A stretch of DNA of 64,000 bases from JAPWJZ01 sp965279315 (GTDB lineage Bacteria; Pseudomonadota; Alphaproteobacteria; Micavibrionales; UBA2020): the NCBI GenBank assembly GCA_965279315.1, contig OZ257145.1, positions 248,001 to 312,000 of the forward strand, read 5' to 3'. Position 1 is the stretch's first letter. Each line of letters begins with the position of its first letter. Below, in pieces: positions 36,860 to 45,586 of this stretch. A program made the position numbers and the translations under genes. The notes below the pieces were generated by a model that was given only the letters and a program-made list of their open reading frames with translations, made no database searches and was not told the DNA's origin.

Positions 36860-39252
36860 GCAGCCTTCACTTTCTTGATGGAATAGACGCAGGCATCCGG
36901 CATTTTTTTCATTTTGCCCTCCAGCCCCGCCACCCCGTTCACGTCGATAAACAGGAAACCCGCGCCGAGGTTGGATTTGCCGATGAATTCATTCAGCTCC
37001 GCCTGCAGTTTTTTCTGGGTGGAGAACATCGACTGCTTCATTTTAAAAGCGACAAGATATGCCGGGTATTCCGGCAGGTATTGCACCTTTTTCTGCGCGA
37101 TATAAACGCTGTGAAGCAGTTTGTGTTTCGCGCAATGATCGGCAATCGCCTTCACCGCGTCGTCGGGCAAGCCGTGCGGCAGGTAACTGTCGGTCGCCAG
37201 CACGATCTCGCGTTCCTCCGCCCCCGCCTGGCGTTCATATTCCCATGCGGTCAGTTTTTCTTCCCACGGCTTGGCATCGTCTTTGCGGTTATGCTTGTGG
37301 AAATAAGCCATCGCATGGCGGCAGGCGCTGGGGAAGGCTTGCGGATCCTTGTCGGCCAGCGTTTTTAAAACCGCCAGCTGGCTTTCGTCGCCGCCGTCCA
37401 GCTTGATGCCCGCGATGTTCATTTGCGCGACGTTGTTGTCCGGCTCGCGGCGCAATATCTCTTCGCAGGCAGCGATAACGGCGGCGTCATCCCTTGCGCG
37501 GTCTGCGGCAGCGATCACTTCATTGAGCTCGTCCATCGTCAGTTCAGGCAGCGTTTTCTGTTTCAGCTCGGCATAACGCGCGGTCACGTGCAGATGCTCG
37601 TTATGCGCGGCTTCCCAATGCGGGCGCGCGGATTCCAGCCATTCGGCGTTGAACGCACCCGCCAGTTTTTGCTCCGCCGTACCCAGCAATTCAGCGGCGG
37701 CGCTGCGGGCGATCGGTTGGGGCGCGATAAAGCCCTGCCCCAGCGCCTTGACGCGTTCCATCAGGGTCGGATGCGTGCTGGCATAGCCGGGTTCTTCCCT
37801 GGTCACGATGTCGATGATGTCTTTCTGGTCGCGCGCCTGCCCGAAAAATCCGGCCATCGCCGTATAGGGCGTTTCGCCGGCGGGGTCCGGCGATGTTTCC
37901 GCCTTTTTCCATTGGTCGCGCCAGTACAGCGTCGAAGTTTCATGGTCGCGCACGGCAACCGCCGACAGCGCCGCCGCCGCATGGTCCGCACCCGCCAGTT
38001 TCGCGGCAAAGGCATCGGCCTCGTATTCGCACCTGCGCGACAGCGCAAAACTGTACGCGCTGAACACGCCGATAAACCAGCCGTAAAACCGGTTCAGCTT
38101 CAGCGCATACCACATATGTTCGAACTGCAGCCTGTCTCCCAAAATCAGCCAGCTGGTGCGGATGCGGTAAATCCACTGCCCCAGCGCGTTGTCTTTCGCC
38201 GCCACATGCCCGTATTCATGCCCCACCACGCTTGCCAGTTGCGGCAGCGTGAGCGCCTGCATCAGCGGCAGGCCCAGCGTCAGCACCACCGGTCCGAAAC
38301 CGAAAAAGCCTAAGAATCCGGTGGAGCGAGAAACACTGGCATTCATTTCATTGCTGATATAGACGCGGGCGAAACGCGGGCCTTGCGCTTTTTCTATGAT
38401 GCGCGACAAAAACGCGAAGAGTTGCGGCGCGTCCTGCGCGCGGATTTCCAGCCCCGGCGGCGGGAAATTCGGCAGCAGCATGGATTTCGCCATGATGAAG
38501 GAAAAGCCGATCGGCACCGCCGCCAGCACGAAGGCGAGCTTCGCCGCACCCGCATTCGCGCCCGTCAGCAGCAGCACCGCCGCCCCCATGCCAAGCCCGA
38601 TCGGGATCATCAGCAATATCGCGCCGAACACGACCGCATAGCCGACCAGCGCCAGCCGCACCGTGCGTTTCTTCAGCCAGACGGGGTCGGCTTTCGCCTT
38701 TGCCTCGATCAGCTTCACGAGGTTCACGAAATCATCGTCGCGTTTCTTGCGCTCCGCCGGTGTAATAATCCGCATGTCATCGGCCACCATCCACAGCAAA
38801 TAAAGCGGCGGCAGCACCAGCGCCATGAACAGCGCCATCAGGAAATGCCAGTTGAAGCGGAAACCGCCGATGGAAAACCGCATCGACTGGTCATGCGCGA
38901 TGTCCCATTCCGACACGAACGGATACGACGCCATGCCGGTGTCGAAGACGCGGCCTTTCTTCACCTGATGCCGCTGCGATTTGCCGCTATACATCCATTC
39001 GATGAAATCGGCCTGCAGCGTGAATTCGCGGGTGTCGGTTTTCCCCGTCAGCAGCATGCGCGGCGGAAAAGACGACCAGTCCATCTGGCGCGACACGTAT
39101 TTCCAGTCATACGGCCCCTGCCACTGCGCGATGCCCTGCGCCTGCGACAATTTATCGAGCGTCGGTTCAAACGTCGCATTGGTCGCGGCGAATTGCAGCG
39201 ATGCGGGCCAGATAACAAGGAAGATGATGGTGCAGATGATGCGCTTGAGCAT
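36856..39252 (-). CDS. Membrane-bound M48 family zinc protease
   Basis: 798 residues from the ATG at 39252 (an in-frame ATG 33 bases further up has no better ribosome site; GGAG lies 11 bases before this one). Starts with a hydrophobic segment (MLKRIICTIIFLVIWPASLQ); further membrane helices near residues 140-160 and 200-260. Zinc site HEYGH at residues 345-349 in SVVGHEYGHVAAKDN, third ligand in RRCEYEADAFAAKLAG. The C-terminal third is helical, TPR-like (LRREPDNNVAQMNIAGIKLDGGD). By family, an integral membrane endopeptidase acting in protein quality control (HtpX-like). Substrate unknown; it shares four bases with the unknown membrane gene downstream, which may be a partner. Confidence 0.88.
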   Translation of the reverse strand: MLKRIICTIIFLVIWPASLQFAATNATFEPTLDKLSQAQGIAQWQGPYDWKYVSRQMDWSSFPPRMLLTGKTDTREFTLQADFIEWMYSGKSQRHQVKKGRVFDTGMASYPFVSEWDIAHDQSMRFSIGGFRFNWHFLMALFMALVLPPLYLLWMVADDMRIITPAERKKRDDDFVNLVKLIEAKAKADPVWLKKRTVRLALVGYAVVFGAILLMIPIGLGMGAAVLLLTGANAGAAKLAFVLAAVPIGFSFIMAKSMLLPNFPPPGLEIRAQDAPQLFAFLSRIIEKAQGPRFARVYISNEMNASVSRSTGFLGFFGFGPVVLTLGLPLMQALTLPQLASVVGHEYGHVAAKDNALGQWIYRIRTSWLILGDRLQFEHMWYALKLNRFYGWFIGVFSAYSFALSRRCEYEADAFAAKLAGADHAAAALSAVAVRDHETSTLYWRDQWKKAETSPDPAGETPYTAMAGFFGQARDQKDIIDIVTREEPGYASTHPTLMERVKALGQGFIAPQPIARSAAAELLGTAEQKLAGAFNAEWLESARPHWEAAHNEHLHVTARYAELKQKTLPELTMDELNEVIAAADRARDDAAVIAACEEILRREPDNNVAQMNIAGIKLDGGDESQLAVLKTLADKDPQAFPSACRHAMAYFHKHNRKDDAKPWEEKLTAWEYERQAGAEEREIVLATDSYLPHGLPDDAVKAIADHCAKHKLLHSVYIAQKKVQYLPEYPAYLVAFKMKQSMFSTQKKLQAELNEFIGKSNLGAGFLFIDVNGVAGLEGKMKKMPDACVYSIKKVKAA

Positions 39253-39320
39253 GGGTGGGGAAACTCCGGAATGTCCATTTCCCATTCTAAAGTGCGGAGT
39301 TTAAAGAAACTCTAATGGCG

Positions 39321-40343
39321 TTATGGAGAATAAGGGCGCGGCGCGGGGGCAACTGGCGGCGGCAGATGCGGGTTCAGCGTTGCGCGGATTTTCAACACCA
39401 GATCATCTTTGTCGAATTCGGTATAGCGCAGGTGCCACGGCTTGTCCGCCCCTTCGCCAGCGCGTTCCTGATACAGCAGACCCAGTTTGTCGCCCATATC
39501 GATGGTATCGGGGTGGCCGTTTTCGCCCGTGCCTTCGGGATAGGCGGTGGGGTCGACGGGCGTATCCATCGCGGTGAACGGGCCGCCCGCCGTTTTCGAT
39601 GCCGCGAAAAACACGCGCTGCCGCGTGCCGCGCGCCGACAATTCCTTATCGAGGAATGCAACGCCGACCATCAGGAAAACGTCATCTTCCAGCTGCACGA
39701 CCTTCGCCCCCTCCAGCCCCCATTCGTAATTGGCTGTGCCGGGTTTGTTGTGGAACGGGACGTCTTCCTGTTTCAGCGCCAGCGCGGGCGCTTCCCATGC
39801 CTCCGTGCCCTTTTCGCGCAAGGCCACATACACATCGCCGCAGCCGAGGCTGCGATAGCCGGAAAACGTCATGCAGTCATATTCCCGCGCGCCGATTTTG
39901 ACGTCCGACAATGCAACGTCATACAAGCTTAAGACCGGAAAATCGCCCTGCGGCACGTCATCCGCCGTCATCGCGGGCAGCGGCGCGCCGGTGAAATGGC
40001 GGCCATCGACCGATGTCGCCTGCGCGATCACGCCGGTGGTGCTGAAGCAGCTGGTCTGGATCAGCATATCCCATGTGCCATCCGGTTTCAGGATGACGGC
40101 GGGCGCGACCACTTCGGGGCCCGGCACGCCTGTGATGACCGTCGGCTCCAGCTCCTGCCACGGCCCTGCGGGATGGTCGGCCTTGAAGCGGCCAACGCAC
40201 CACGGCTTGTCCTTCTCCGCGCCGTAACTTGCGAACATGTAATAGCTGCCATCGGGCGCATGAACGACGCTCGGGTCCTTGATCTCGAAATAGCCGGTAT
40301 CAATGTCATTCAGGCGGCGGAATGCGACGCGGGTCGATGTCAT
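39321..40343 (-). CDS. Five-bladed beta-propeller glycoside hydrolase (GH43/GH32-like fold)
   Basis: 340 residues from ATG at 40343, which has AAAAGG six bases upstream; an in-frame TTG 15 bases further up lacks this. The opening DTGYFEIKDPSVVHAPDGSYYMFASYG is the first blade with the catalytic-type aspartate of GH43/GH32/GH130-like enzymes (KDPSV). Later blades show similar strand patterns (GTWDMLIQTS, YDCMTFSGYRSLG, DVFLMVGVAFLD). No signal peptide, so cytoplasmic. Substrate cannot be told; a role beside the divergent cellulose synthase gene is possible but unproven. Confidence 0.65.
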   Translation of the reverse strand: MTSTRVAFRRLNDIDTGYFEIKDPSVVHAPDGSYYMFASYGAEKDKPWCVGRFKADHPAGPWQELEPTVITGVPGPEVVAPAVILKPDGTWDMLIQTSCFSTTGVIAQATSVDGRHFTGAPLPAMTADDVPQGDFPVLSLYDVALSDVKIGAREYDCMTFSGYRSLGCGDVYVALREKGTEAWEAPALALKQEDVPFHNKPGTANYEWGLEGAKVVQLEDDVFLMVGVAFLDKELSARGTRQRVFFAASKTAGGPFTAMDTPVDPTAYPEGTGENGHPDTIDMGDKLGLLYQERAGEGADKPWHLRYTEFDKDDLVLKIRATLNPHLPPPVAPAPRPYSP

Positions 40344-40458
40344 GGCAGGCCTTTTCAAAGATGATTTTCAGGCCTCACCCTATGCCGCCCGTGTTTTCCG
40401 TACAAGTCCTTGTTTTAGAAAGATAAATTCATGTTTATGGCATTTTGCAGCGCAGCGT

Positions 40459-40483
40459 AATAAACGGATTTCCGCTGTTTATT
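40459..40483. repeat. Inverted repeat upstream of bcsA
   Basis: AATAAAC (40459-40465) and GTTTATT (40477-40483), eleven bases apart, in the 236-bp AT-rich divergent region between the glycosidase and bcsA. Could be an operator. No convincing -35/-10 pair seen; GGAG lies about 13 bases before the bcsA ATG. Confidence 0.35.
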
Positions 40484-40579
40484 TAAGAACTTGGTACGGT
40501 CGGCTTCGGTTTATTTATTGCCATATATGCAGCCAAGCGTGTAGGTTACGCCCGTATTCAAAACGGAGTCCCCCGCCAC

Positions 40580-42472
40580 ATGTCCGACACCCAAAAACGC
40601 AGCGCCGACATCATGACCGCGCGCCTTCTGCTGATGGGGGTCTTCATCGCGGTTTCCTGCGTCTATTTCCCGTGGCGGCTGACCGTATTCAACCCGGCAT
40701 CGCCCGTTTTCTCGGCTGTGTTTTTTGCGGTCGAGGTGATGGGATTCCTGTGGGGTCTCGTCTTCCTCGCAAGCGTGCTGAAAATTTCACCGCCGCGCAC
40801 GCTGCCGGTTGCGCCCGGCATCGCGGTCGACGTCTTTATCCCGACTTATAACGAGCCCGTCGATATCGTGCGCCGCACGGCCGCCGCCGCGGTGCGCATT
40901 TCATATCCGCACGTAACCTGGGTTCTCGACGACGGCAACCGCCCCGCGATGCGCGCCATGGCGGAGGAACTGGGCTGCCGCTATCTCGCGCGCGGGCAGA
41001 ATACCGACGCCAAGGCGGGCAACCTGAACAACGCGCTGAAGCATGCGACGGGCGAATTCATCGCGCTGTTCGACGCCGATTTCATCGCGGAGCCGCGCTT
41101 CCTCGACCGCACGCTCGGCTATTTCACCGATCCCAAGGTCGCTTTCGTGCAGACGCCGCAGGAATACTACAATTTCGATTCCTACCAGTATGTCGGCGCC
41201 GACCGCGCCCATAATTCGTGGTCGGAACATTCGCTGTTCTACCGCGTCATTCAGGCGGGCCGCGACGTCTACAACGGCACGATGTTCTGCGGCTGCAGCG
41301 CGGTGCTGCGGCGCGCGGCGATCGATTCCGTGGGCGGCATCGCGACCGGCACGGTGACGGAAGACATGCATACTTCCGTGCGCCTGCACAATGCGGGCTG
41401 GGATTCGGCGTTCCATGCCGAAACGCTGTCTGCCGGCCTGTCGCCGCACGATGCCGACGGTTTCCGCCGCCAGCGGCTGCGCTGGGCGCAGGGCGCGATG
41501 CAGGTTTTCCGCAAGGAAAAGTTGATCACGGGCGCGAAGGGGCTGACGCCGTTCCAGCGCCTTGCCTATATGATGCACGTCATCGCGCATATGGAAGGCC
41601 TACGCCATGCCTTCATTTACCTCACGCCCATCGTGACGCTCGGCTTCGGCATGTCGCCGTTCCGCCTCGACCTTACCTTTCAGGAATGGGCGATGTTTTC
41701 CCTGCCCGCGATCGTGCTGGGGATTTTCTGTTTCGAGGAGTTCGCGCGCGGCCATGCGCGCATCCTGCGCAACGAGCTGTTCAACCTTGCGCGCTGCCCG
41801 TCGTCGATCCATGCGATGATGGCGCTGATCGACAAGCGGCACATCCCCTTCCGCGTCACGCCCAAGGTCAAGGACGGGCCGCGCGGATTCATGTTCCCGT
41901 GGTTCATCCTCGTCGCCACGGTTATCGCCATCATCAAGCAGATGTGGCAACTCTGGCACGGCACCGCGACGCTGACCGGCTGGCCGCTCGTGACCGTGAT
42001 GACATGGGCAACGCTCAGCGCATCGGTTGCGGTCGGCGTCTGCCTGCTGACGCATCGCTGCGACACCAACCGCCGCTCCTTTTCGCGCTTCCCGGCCGCG
42101 CTGCCCGTGACGCTGCAGCCGGAAAACGGCGCGCCCGCGCTGCAGGCGGTGGTGACCGAAATTTCGGATGGCGGCCTCACCCTTCGCGCCACCGGCGGCG
42201 ACCTGCCGGCGGGCCGCGTGACCGGCGCACTTGCGCTCTGCGGGCAGGAAGCGGGTTTTACGCTCGACCTGCAGCCGCGCACAACCGGCACCAGTGGCCG
42301 CACCAGCGGCGGTACATTAATATGGGAAAACGCGGCGCAACGCGACCATTACCTGTACCTGATCGTGGTCGATCGTATCCGCTATCTCGCCACTTTCGAC
42401 GATGTGGAGCAGAAAACCTATCTCGGCTGGCTGCTGCCGCGCTGCGCGCCGCAGGCGCAGCTGCAGGAATGA
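40580..42472 (+). CDS. bcsA: Cellulose synthase catalytic subunit-like glycosyltransferase with PilZ domain
   Basis: 630 residues. Polymerises UDP-glucose into beta-1,4-glucan at the inner membrane and moves the chain through its own channel. Two N-terminal membrane helices (residues ~13-70), then the GT2 core: DVFIPTYNEP (84-93), DDG (117-119), DAD (165-167), QTP (191-193), the FCG gating motif (236-238), TED (260-262) and QRLRW (298-302), further membrane helices, and from about residue 495 a PilZ domain opening RRSFSRF (the RxxxR that binds cyclic di-GMP) with EISDGG in place of the usual D/NxSxxG. Shorter than typical BcsA. bcsB, bcsC and bcsZ are not adjacent. Confidence 0.88.
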   Translation: MSDTQKRSADIMTARLLLMGVFIAVSCVYFPWRLTVFNPASPVFSAVFFAVEVMGFLWGLVFLASVLKISPPRTLPVAPGIAVDVFIPTYNEPVDIVRRTAAAAVRISYPHVTWVLDDGNRPAMRAMAEELGCRYLARGQNTDAKAGNLNNALKHATGEFIALFDADFIAEPRFLDRTLGYFTDPKVAFVQTPQEYYNFDSYQYVGADRAHNSWSEHSLFYRVIQAGRDVYNGTMFCGCSAVLRRAAIDSVGGIATGTVTEDMHTSVRLHNAGWDSAFHAETLSAGLSPHDADGFRRQRLRWAQGAMQVFRKEKLITGAKGLTPFQRLAYMMHVIAHMEGLRHAFIYLTPIVTLGFGMSPFRLDLTFQEWAMFSLPAIVLGIFCFEEFARGHARILRNELFNLARCPSSIHAMMALIDKRHIPFRVTPKVKDGPRGFMFPWFILVATVIAIIKQMWQLWHGTATLTGWPLVTVMTWATLSASVAVGVCLLTHRCDTNRRSFSRFPAALPVTLQPENGAPALQAVVTEISDGGLTLRATGGDLPAGRVTGALALCGQEAGFTLDLQPRTTGTSGRTSGGTLIWENAAQRDHYLYLIVVDRIRYLATFDDVEQKTYLGWLLPRCAPQAQLQE

Positions 42473-42619
42473 CGCCCGTTCTGTGGCAAAAGGACAACAT
42501 TCCGAAAAGTTACGTCATATGATCGTATGTATATCTACCGCTTTTTGCGGGACTGTAATAAGTTTCCTTTTAGACAGGCTTTTTTGCCTGCCCGGAATTC
42601 ATCCACAGGAAAGACCATC
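42473..42619 (+). promoter_or_regulatory. bcsA-bcsS intergenic region with two small hairpins
   Basis: 147 bp. Holds CCGC-TTTTT-GCGG (about 42539-42551) and CAGGC-TTTTTT-GCCTG (about 42575-42590), both with T-rich loops and no T-run after them. They could reduce read-through or set mRNA stability between the two genes. AGGAAAG stands just before the bcsS ATG. Confidence 0.35.
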
Positions 42620-43339
42620 ATGACCAAGTCCAAGCTGCTCTCGGCAATCGCTCTCGCGGGTTGCCTCTTCGCTGCCCCCATCTCCGCACAGGCTGAAAAA
42701 GCTGCCGGCTGGACCGGTATCGATTTCGCCCCCAATTCCTACTACGCTTATATCGGCGCGATTGCGGCGATTTCGGGCCAGGACCTGGCGACGCAGGACG
42801 GCTGGGTTCTCCGCGCTGGCGCGGGCTTCGGCCAGTATGACTACGACACCACCGCAGTCCCCGGCGGCAACGTCGATGGCGACGGCTACGGTGGCGACCT
42901 GATGATCGGTTACGCGTATTTCTTCAACGGCGGCAGCGCAAAAGCGCTGATCGGTGGCGACGTGAACCACAACAACCTGTCCCCCAACGACCCCACCTCC
43001 AAAACCGACGGCGGCGAAGGCGGCGTGAAGGGCATGCTGGAACTGAACGTCAACGCGGCGCAGAACGTCGATCTGGGCGCGATGGGTTCTTACTCCACCT
43101 CGTTCGACAGCTACTGGTCGCGCTTCACCGGCACCTACAACTTCGGCCCCGTCAAGTTCGGCCCCGAAGTGCTGTTCATGGGCAACGAATCCTACGACCA
43201 GACCCGCTTCGGCGCGGCGCTGTCCGACATCGACCTGAACGGCTTCGCAACCGCGCGCGTCTATGCCGGCTACGCTTCGACACGCGGTCAGGGCGACAAC
43301 GGCATGTACGGCGGCCTCGCACTCGGCAAAAGCTTCTAA
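42620..43339 (+). CDS. bcsS: Cellulose biosynthesis protein BcsS
   Basis: 239 residues with a Sec signal (MTKSKLLSAIALAGCLFAAPISAQA). The mature part is a series of amphipathic strands ending in Phe (LGKSF), as in outer-membrane beta-barrels; GWVLRAGAGFGQYDYDT and GDGYGGDLMIGYAYFF match the BcsS family known from alphaproteobacteria next to cellulose synthase. Its exact job is not established. Start chosen at ATG 42620 with AGGAAAG upstream; the longer frame would hide the signal peptide. Confidence 0.8.
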   Translation: MTKSKLLSAIALAGCLFAAPISAQAEKAAGWTGIDFAPNSYYAYIGAIAAISGQDLATQDGWVLRAGAGFGQYDYDTTAVPGGNVDGDGYGGDLMIGYAYFFNGGSAKALIGGDVNHNNLSPNDPTSKTDGGEGGVKGMLELNVNAAQNVDLGAMGSYSTSFDSYWSRFTGTYNFGPVKFGPEVLFMGNESYDQTRFGAALSDIDLNGFATARVYAGYASTRGQGDNGMYGGLALGKSF

Positions 43340-43350
43340 TCAGCGCCGAG

Positions 43351-43881
43351 ATGGCTGATATCGCCCTTACACGGCGACTAGTAATCCAAACGCTCCTGGC
43401 GCTCTGCGCCGGGGGCGTTTGTCTTTTGGGGCATGACGCAGGTACCGCGCCATTCCGTGCAAAATGGGATAACGGGAGCCACGACCCCACCCTGCGGAAT
43501 TTCGCCATGCTCTGCGCCTTCGTCACGCTGCAGGACGACCTTGATCCCGATGTGATGAAGCAGATTTATAAGGCGCTGATGGACGAGCCGTGGGGGCCCA
43601 GCCACATCACGCGCCTGCACACCAAAATCGGCGCAAGGCTGGCGCAGGATGCCGGCAGAACGCCGCTACAGGGCGCCGAATGGCAACTTGATGACGGCGA
43701 AAAATGGTTCGCGCGCCACGTGCTTGAAATCTGGTACACCGGCCATTACGAAAACGCCGAACGCCCCACGCAGCGCATTATTTACGGGGACGCGCTGATG
43801 TATCGCGCCGTTGCGGGCGCGCTGAATGTGCCGATGGTGCAGCCTCTCGGCTTCGGCAACTGGGAAAAGCCGCCGTCATGA
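43351..43881 (+). CDS. FAD-dependent sugar/polyol dehydrogenase small subunit
   Basis: 176 residues. The mature part (FAMLCAFVTLQDDLDPDVMKQIYKALMDE ... EIWYTGHY ... YGDALMYRAVAG) matches the small subunit that accompanies the GMC-type sorbitol/glucose dehydrogenase and carries it across the membrane by its Tat signal. Here the N-terminus reads TRRLVIQTLLALCAGGVCLL, a twin-arginine-like signal lacking the full SRRxFLK consensus. No good ribosome site precedes the ATG, and a terminator-like hairpin lies over codons 13-24; a later start is possible but would remove the signal. Overlaps the large subunit by ATGA. Confidence 0.75.
   Translation: MADIALTRRLVIQTLLALCAGGVCLLGHDAGTAPFRAKWDNGSHDPTLRNFAMLCAFVTLQDDLDPDVMKQIYKALMDEPWGPSHITRLHTKIGARLAQDAGRTPLQGAEWQLDDGEKWFARHVLEIWYTGHYENAERPTQRIIYGDALMYRAVAGALNVPMVQPLGFGNWEKPPS
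43387..43427 (+). terminator. Strong hairpin with T-run, inside the start of the dehydrogenase small subunit
   Basis: CAAACGC (43387-43393) pairs with GCGTTTG (43415-43421), enclosing GGCGC-TCT-GCGCC, and TCTTTT follows at 43422-43427. This is a good intrinsic terminator for bcsS (48 bases after its stop), yet it lies within the open frame of the next gene. Confidence 0.65.
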
Positions 43882-45479
43882 CAGCGCCCGAAAATATCGA
43901 TGCCGACGTCGTCATCATCGGATCGGGCGTCGCGGGTGCCATCACCGCCTGCCGCCTTGCCGAAAAGGGCGTGAAGAACATTGTGGTGCTGGAGGCAGGA
44001 CCCCGCATCGACCGTGCGGCGATCGCGCAGAATTTCATGAAAAGCCCCTATGCCGATGCGTCATACGGCTACCCCAATCCCGCGCATGCGCCGCGCCCCG
44101 ACTGGAACACCGAAAACGCCGCCAGCAGCATCGTCATGACCGGCCCGGTTGCGACCGGGGTCGAATATTTGCGCGTTGTCGGCGGCACGACATGGCATTG
44201 GGGCGGCAGCACGCCGCGCCTGCACCCCGCCGATTTCGCGTTGCGCAAAAATTACGGCGTCGGCCATGACTGGCCATTCGGCTACGACGCGCTCGCACCC
44301 TATTACAACAAGGCCGAAGCGGAGCTGGGCGTCGCGGGGGATTATACCGTCGATGACGGGTCGCCCCGCGACAAATATTTCCCCATGCCGCCGATCCCCC
44401 TGAGCTTCTGCGACAAGGAAATCGCGCGCGGCCTGCCGGAGGTAAAATTTTTCTCCCGCCCTGTCGCACGCGCCAGCGTGCCGTATCGCGCACGCGGCCG
44501 CTGCGAAGGCTTCGGGTCGTGCATGCCCGTTTGCCCCTCCGGCGCGCAATACACAGCGGCCGACCATGTGGCGCAGGCAGAAAAACTGGGCGTGCGCGTG
44601 ATCGAAAATGCGCGCGTCGACCGCATCGTTGCCGATGGGGCTGTAAAATATATCGTGGCCAAACGCCCCGATGGCGGCGCCCTCACCGCGCGCGCAAAAA
44701 TTTTCGTGCTTGCCGCGAATGGCATGGAAACGCCGCGCCTGCTGCTGATGAGCGCGGGCGACAGCAACGTTGCGGGAATCGCCAACAGCTCTGGCCAGGT
44801 CGGGCGCAATTTCATGGACCACCCGACATTGATCTTCCGGTTTGTGATGCCGAAGCCCGTCTGGCCGGGGCGCGGGCCGGTCACGATCATGGCGAGCCAT
44901 GACTTCCGCGACGGCGCGTTCCGGAAGGATCGCCCCGGCTGGGTCATCTCGACCGAAAACCGCAGCAACCTGTCCGATATCTCCCGCCGCCTGATCGCGC
45001 AAGGGGTGGAACCGCCCGCGCTGGCTGCCGCGATCCGCGACCGCGCGTCGCGCGAAATACACATCCTTGCCAGCACCGAACAGCTGCCCGATCCGCAAAA
45101 CGGCATCAAGCTCGACTGGGGCAAGCGCGACAGCGCGGGCCAGCCGGTGATCCAGCATTATTATTGCATCGGCGGTTACGAACAAAAGGGCCTCGACCAT
45201 ATCCGCCGCGATTTCGCCCGCTACGCAAAAATATTGGGGGCGGAACTCGCCGACACCTTCGGGCCCACCCCCATACACCACCAGATGGGCATGACGCGCA
45301 TGGGGGGTGATGCGAAAACATCGGTGACCGACGGTTTCGGCCGCTGCCATGACCACAAGAACCTGTTTATCGCGGGCGCGTCGCTTTTCCCGTCTTCCGC
45401 CTGCGTCAACCCGACGCTGACGATTGCGGCGCTGGCGCTGCGCACCGCCGATGAAATCCTGCGCCAGCTGAAACCATAA
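43878..45479 (+). CDS. FAD-dependent GMC-type sugar/polyol dehydrogenase large subunit
   Basis: 533 residues. N-terminal dinucleotide fold VVIIGSGVAGAITACRLAE with ENIVVLEAGPR-like strand, then VVGGTTWHWGG (FAD-binding), and a cysteine cluster Cys209, Cys215, Cys219 in GRCEGFGSCMPVCPSGA, which matches the 3Fe-4S ligands of bacterial FAD-glucose dehydrogenase. C-terminal HQMGMTRMGGD and the catalytic-region SACVNPTLTIAALALR follow. Oxidises a sugar or polyol in the periplasm, moved there with the small subunit. The third, multihaem cytochrome c subunit that usually takes the electrons is missing from this locus; the next gene is unrelated. Substrate not determinable. Confidence 0.88.
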   Translation: MTAPENIDADVVIIGSGVAGAITACRLAEKGVKNIVVLEAGPRIDRAAIAQNFMKSPYADASYGYPNPAHAPRPDWNTENAASSIVMTGPVATGVEYLRVVGGTTWHWGGSTPRLHPADFALRKNYGVGHDWPFGYDALAPYYNKAEAELGVAGDYTVDDGSPRDKYFPMPPIPLSFCDKEIARGLPEVKFFSRPVARASVPYRARGRCEGFGSCMPVCPSGAQYTAADHVAQAEKLGVRVIENARVDRIVADGAVKYIVAKRPDGGALTARAKIFVLAANGMETPRLLLMSAGDSNVAGIANSSGQVGRNFMDHPTLIFRFVMPKPVWPGRGPVTIMASHDFRDGAFRKDRPGWVISTENRSNLSDISRRLIAQGVEPPALAAAIRDRASREIHILASTEQLPDPQNGIKLDWGKRDSAGQPVIQHYYCIGGYEQKGLDHIRRDFARYAKILGAELADTFGPTPIHHQMGMTRMGGDAKTSVTDGFGRCHDHKNLFIAGASLFPSSACVNPTLTIAALALRTADEILRQLKP

Positions 45480-45586
45480 TCAGCGCGGCAGTTTCCCGAT
45501 TACGGCCTGCAAGAATTTGTTAATCGCTTTTCGCTAGAGTGCGGATAACGGGAAATCCGTCACGGGCATCTTTCAGGGGCATATTC

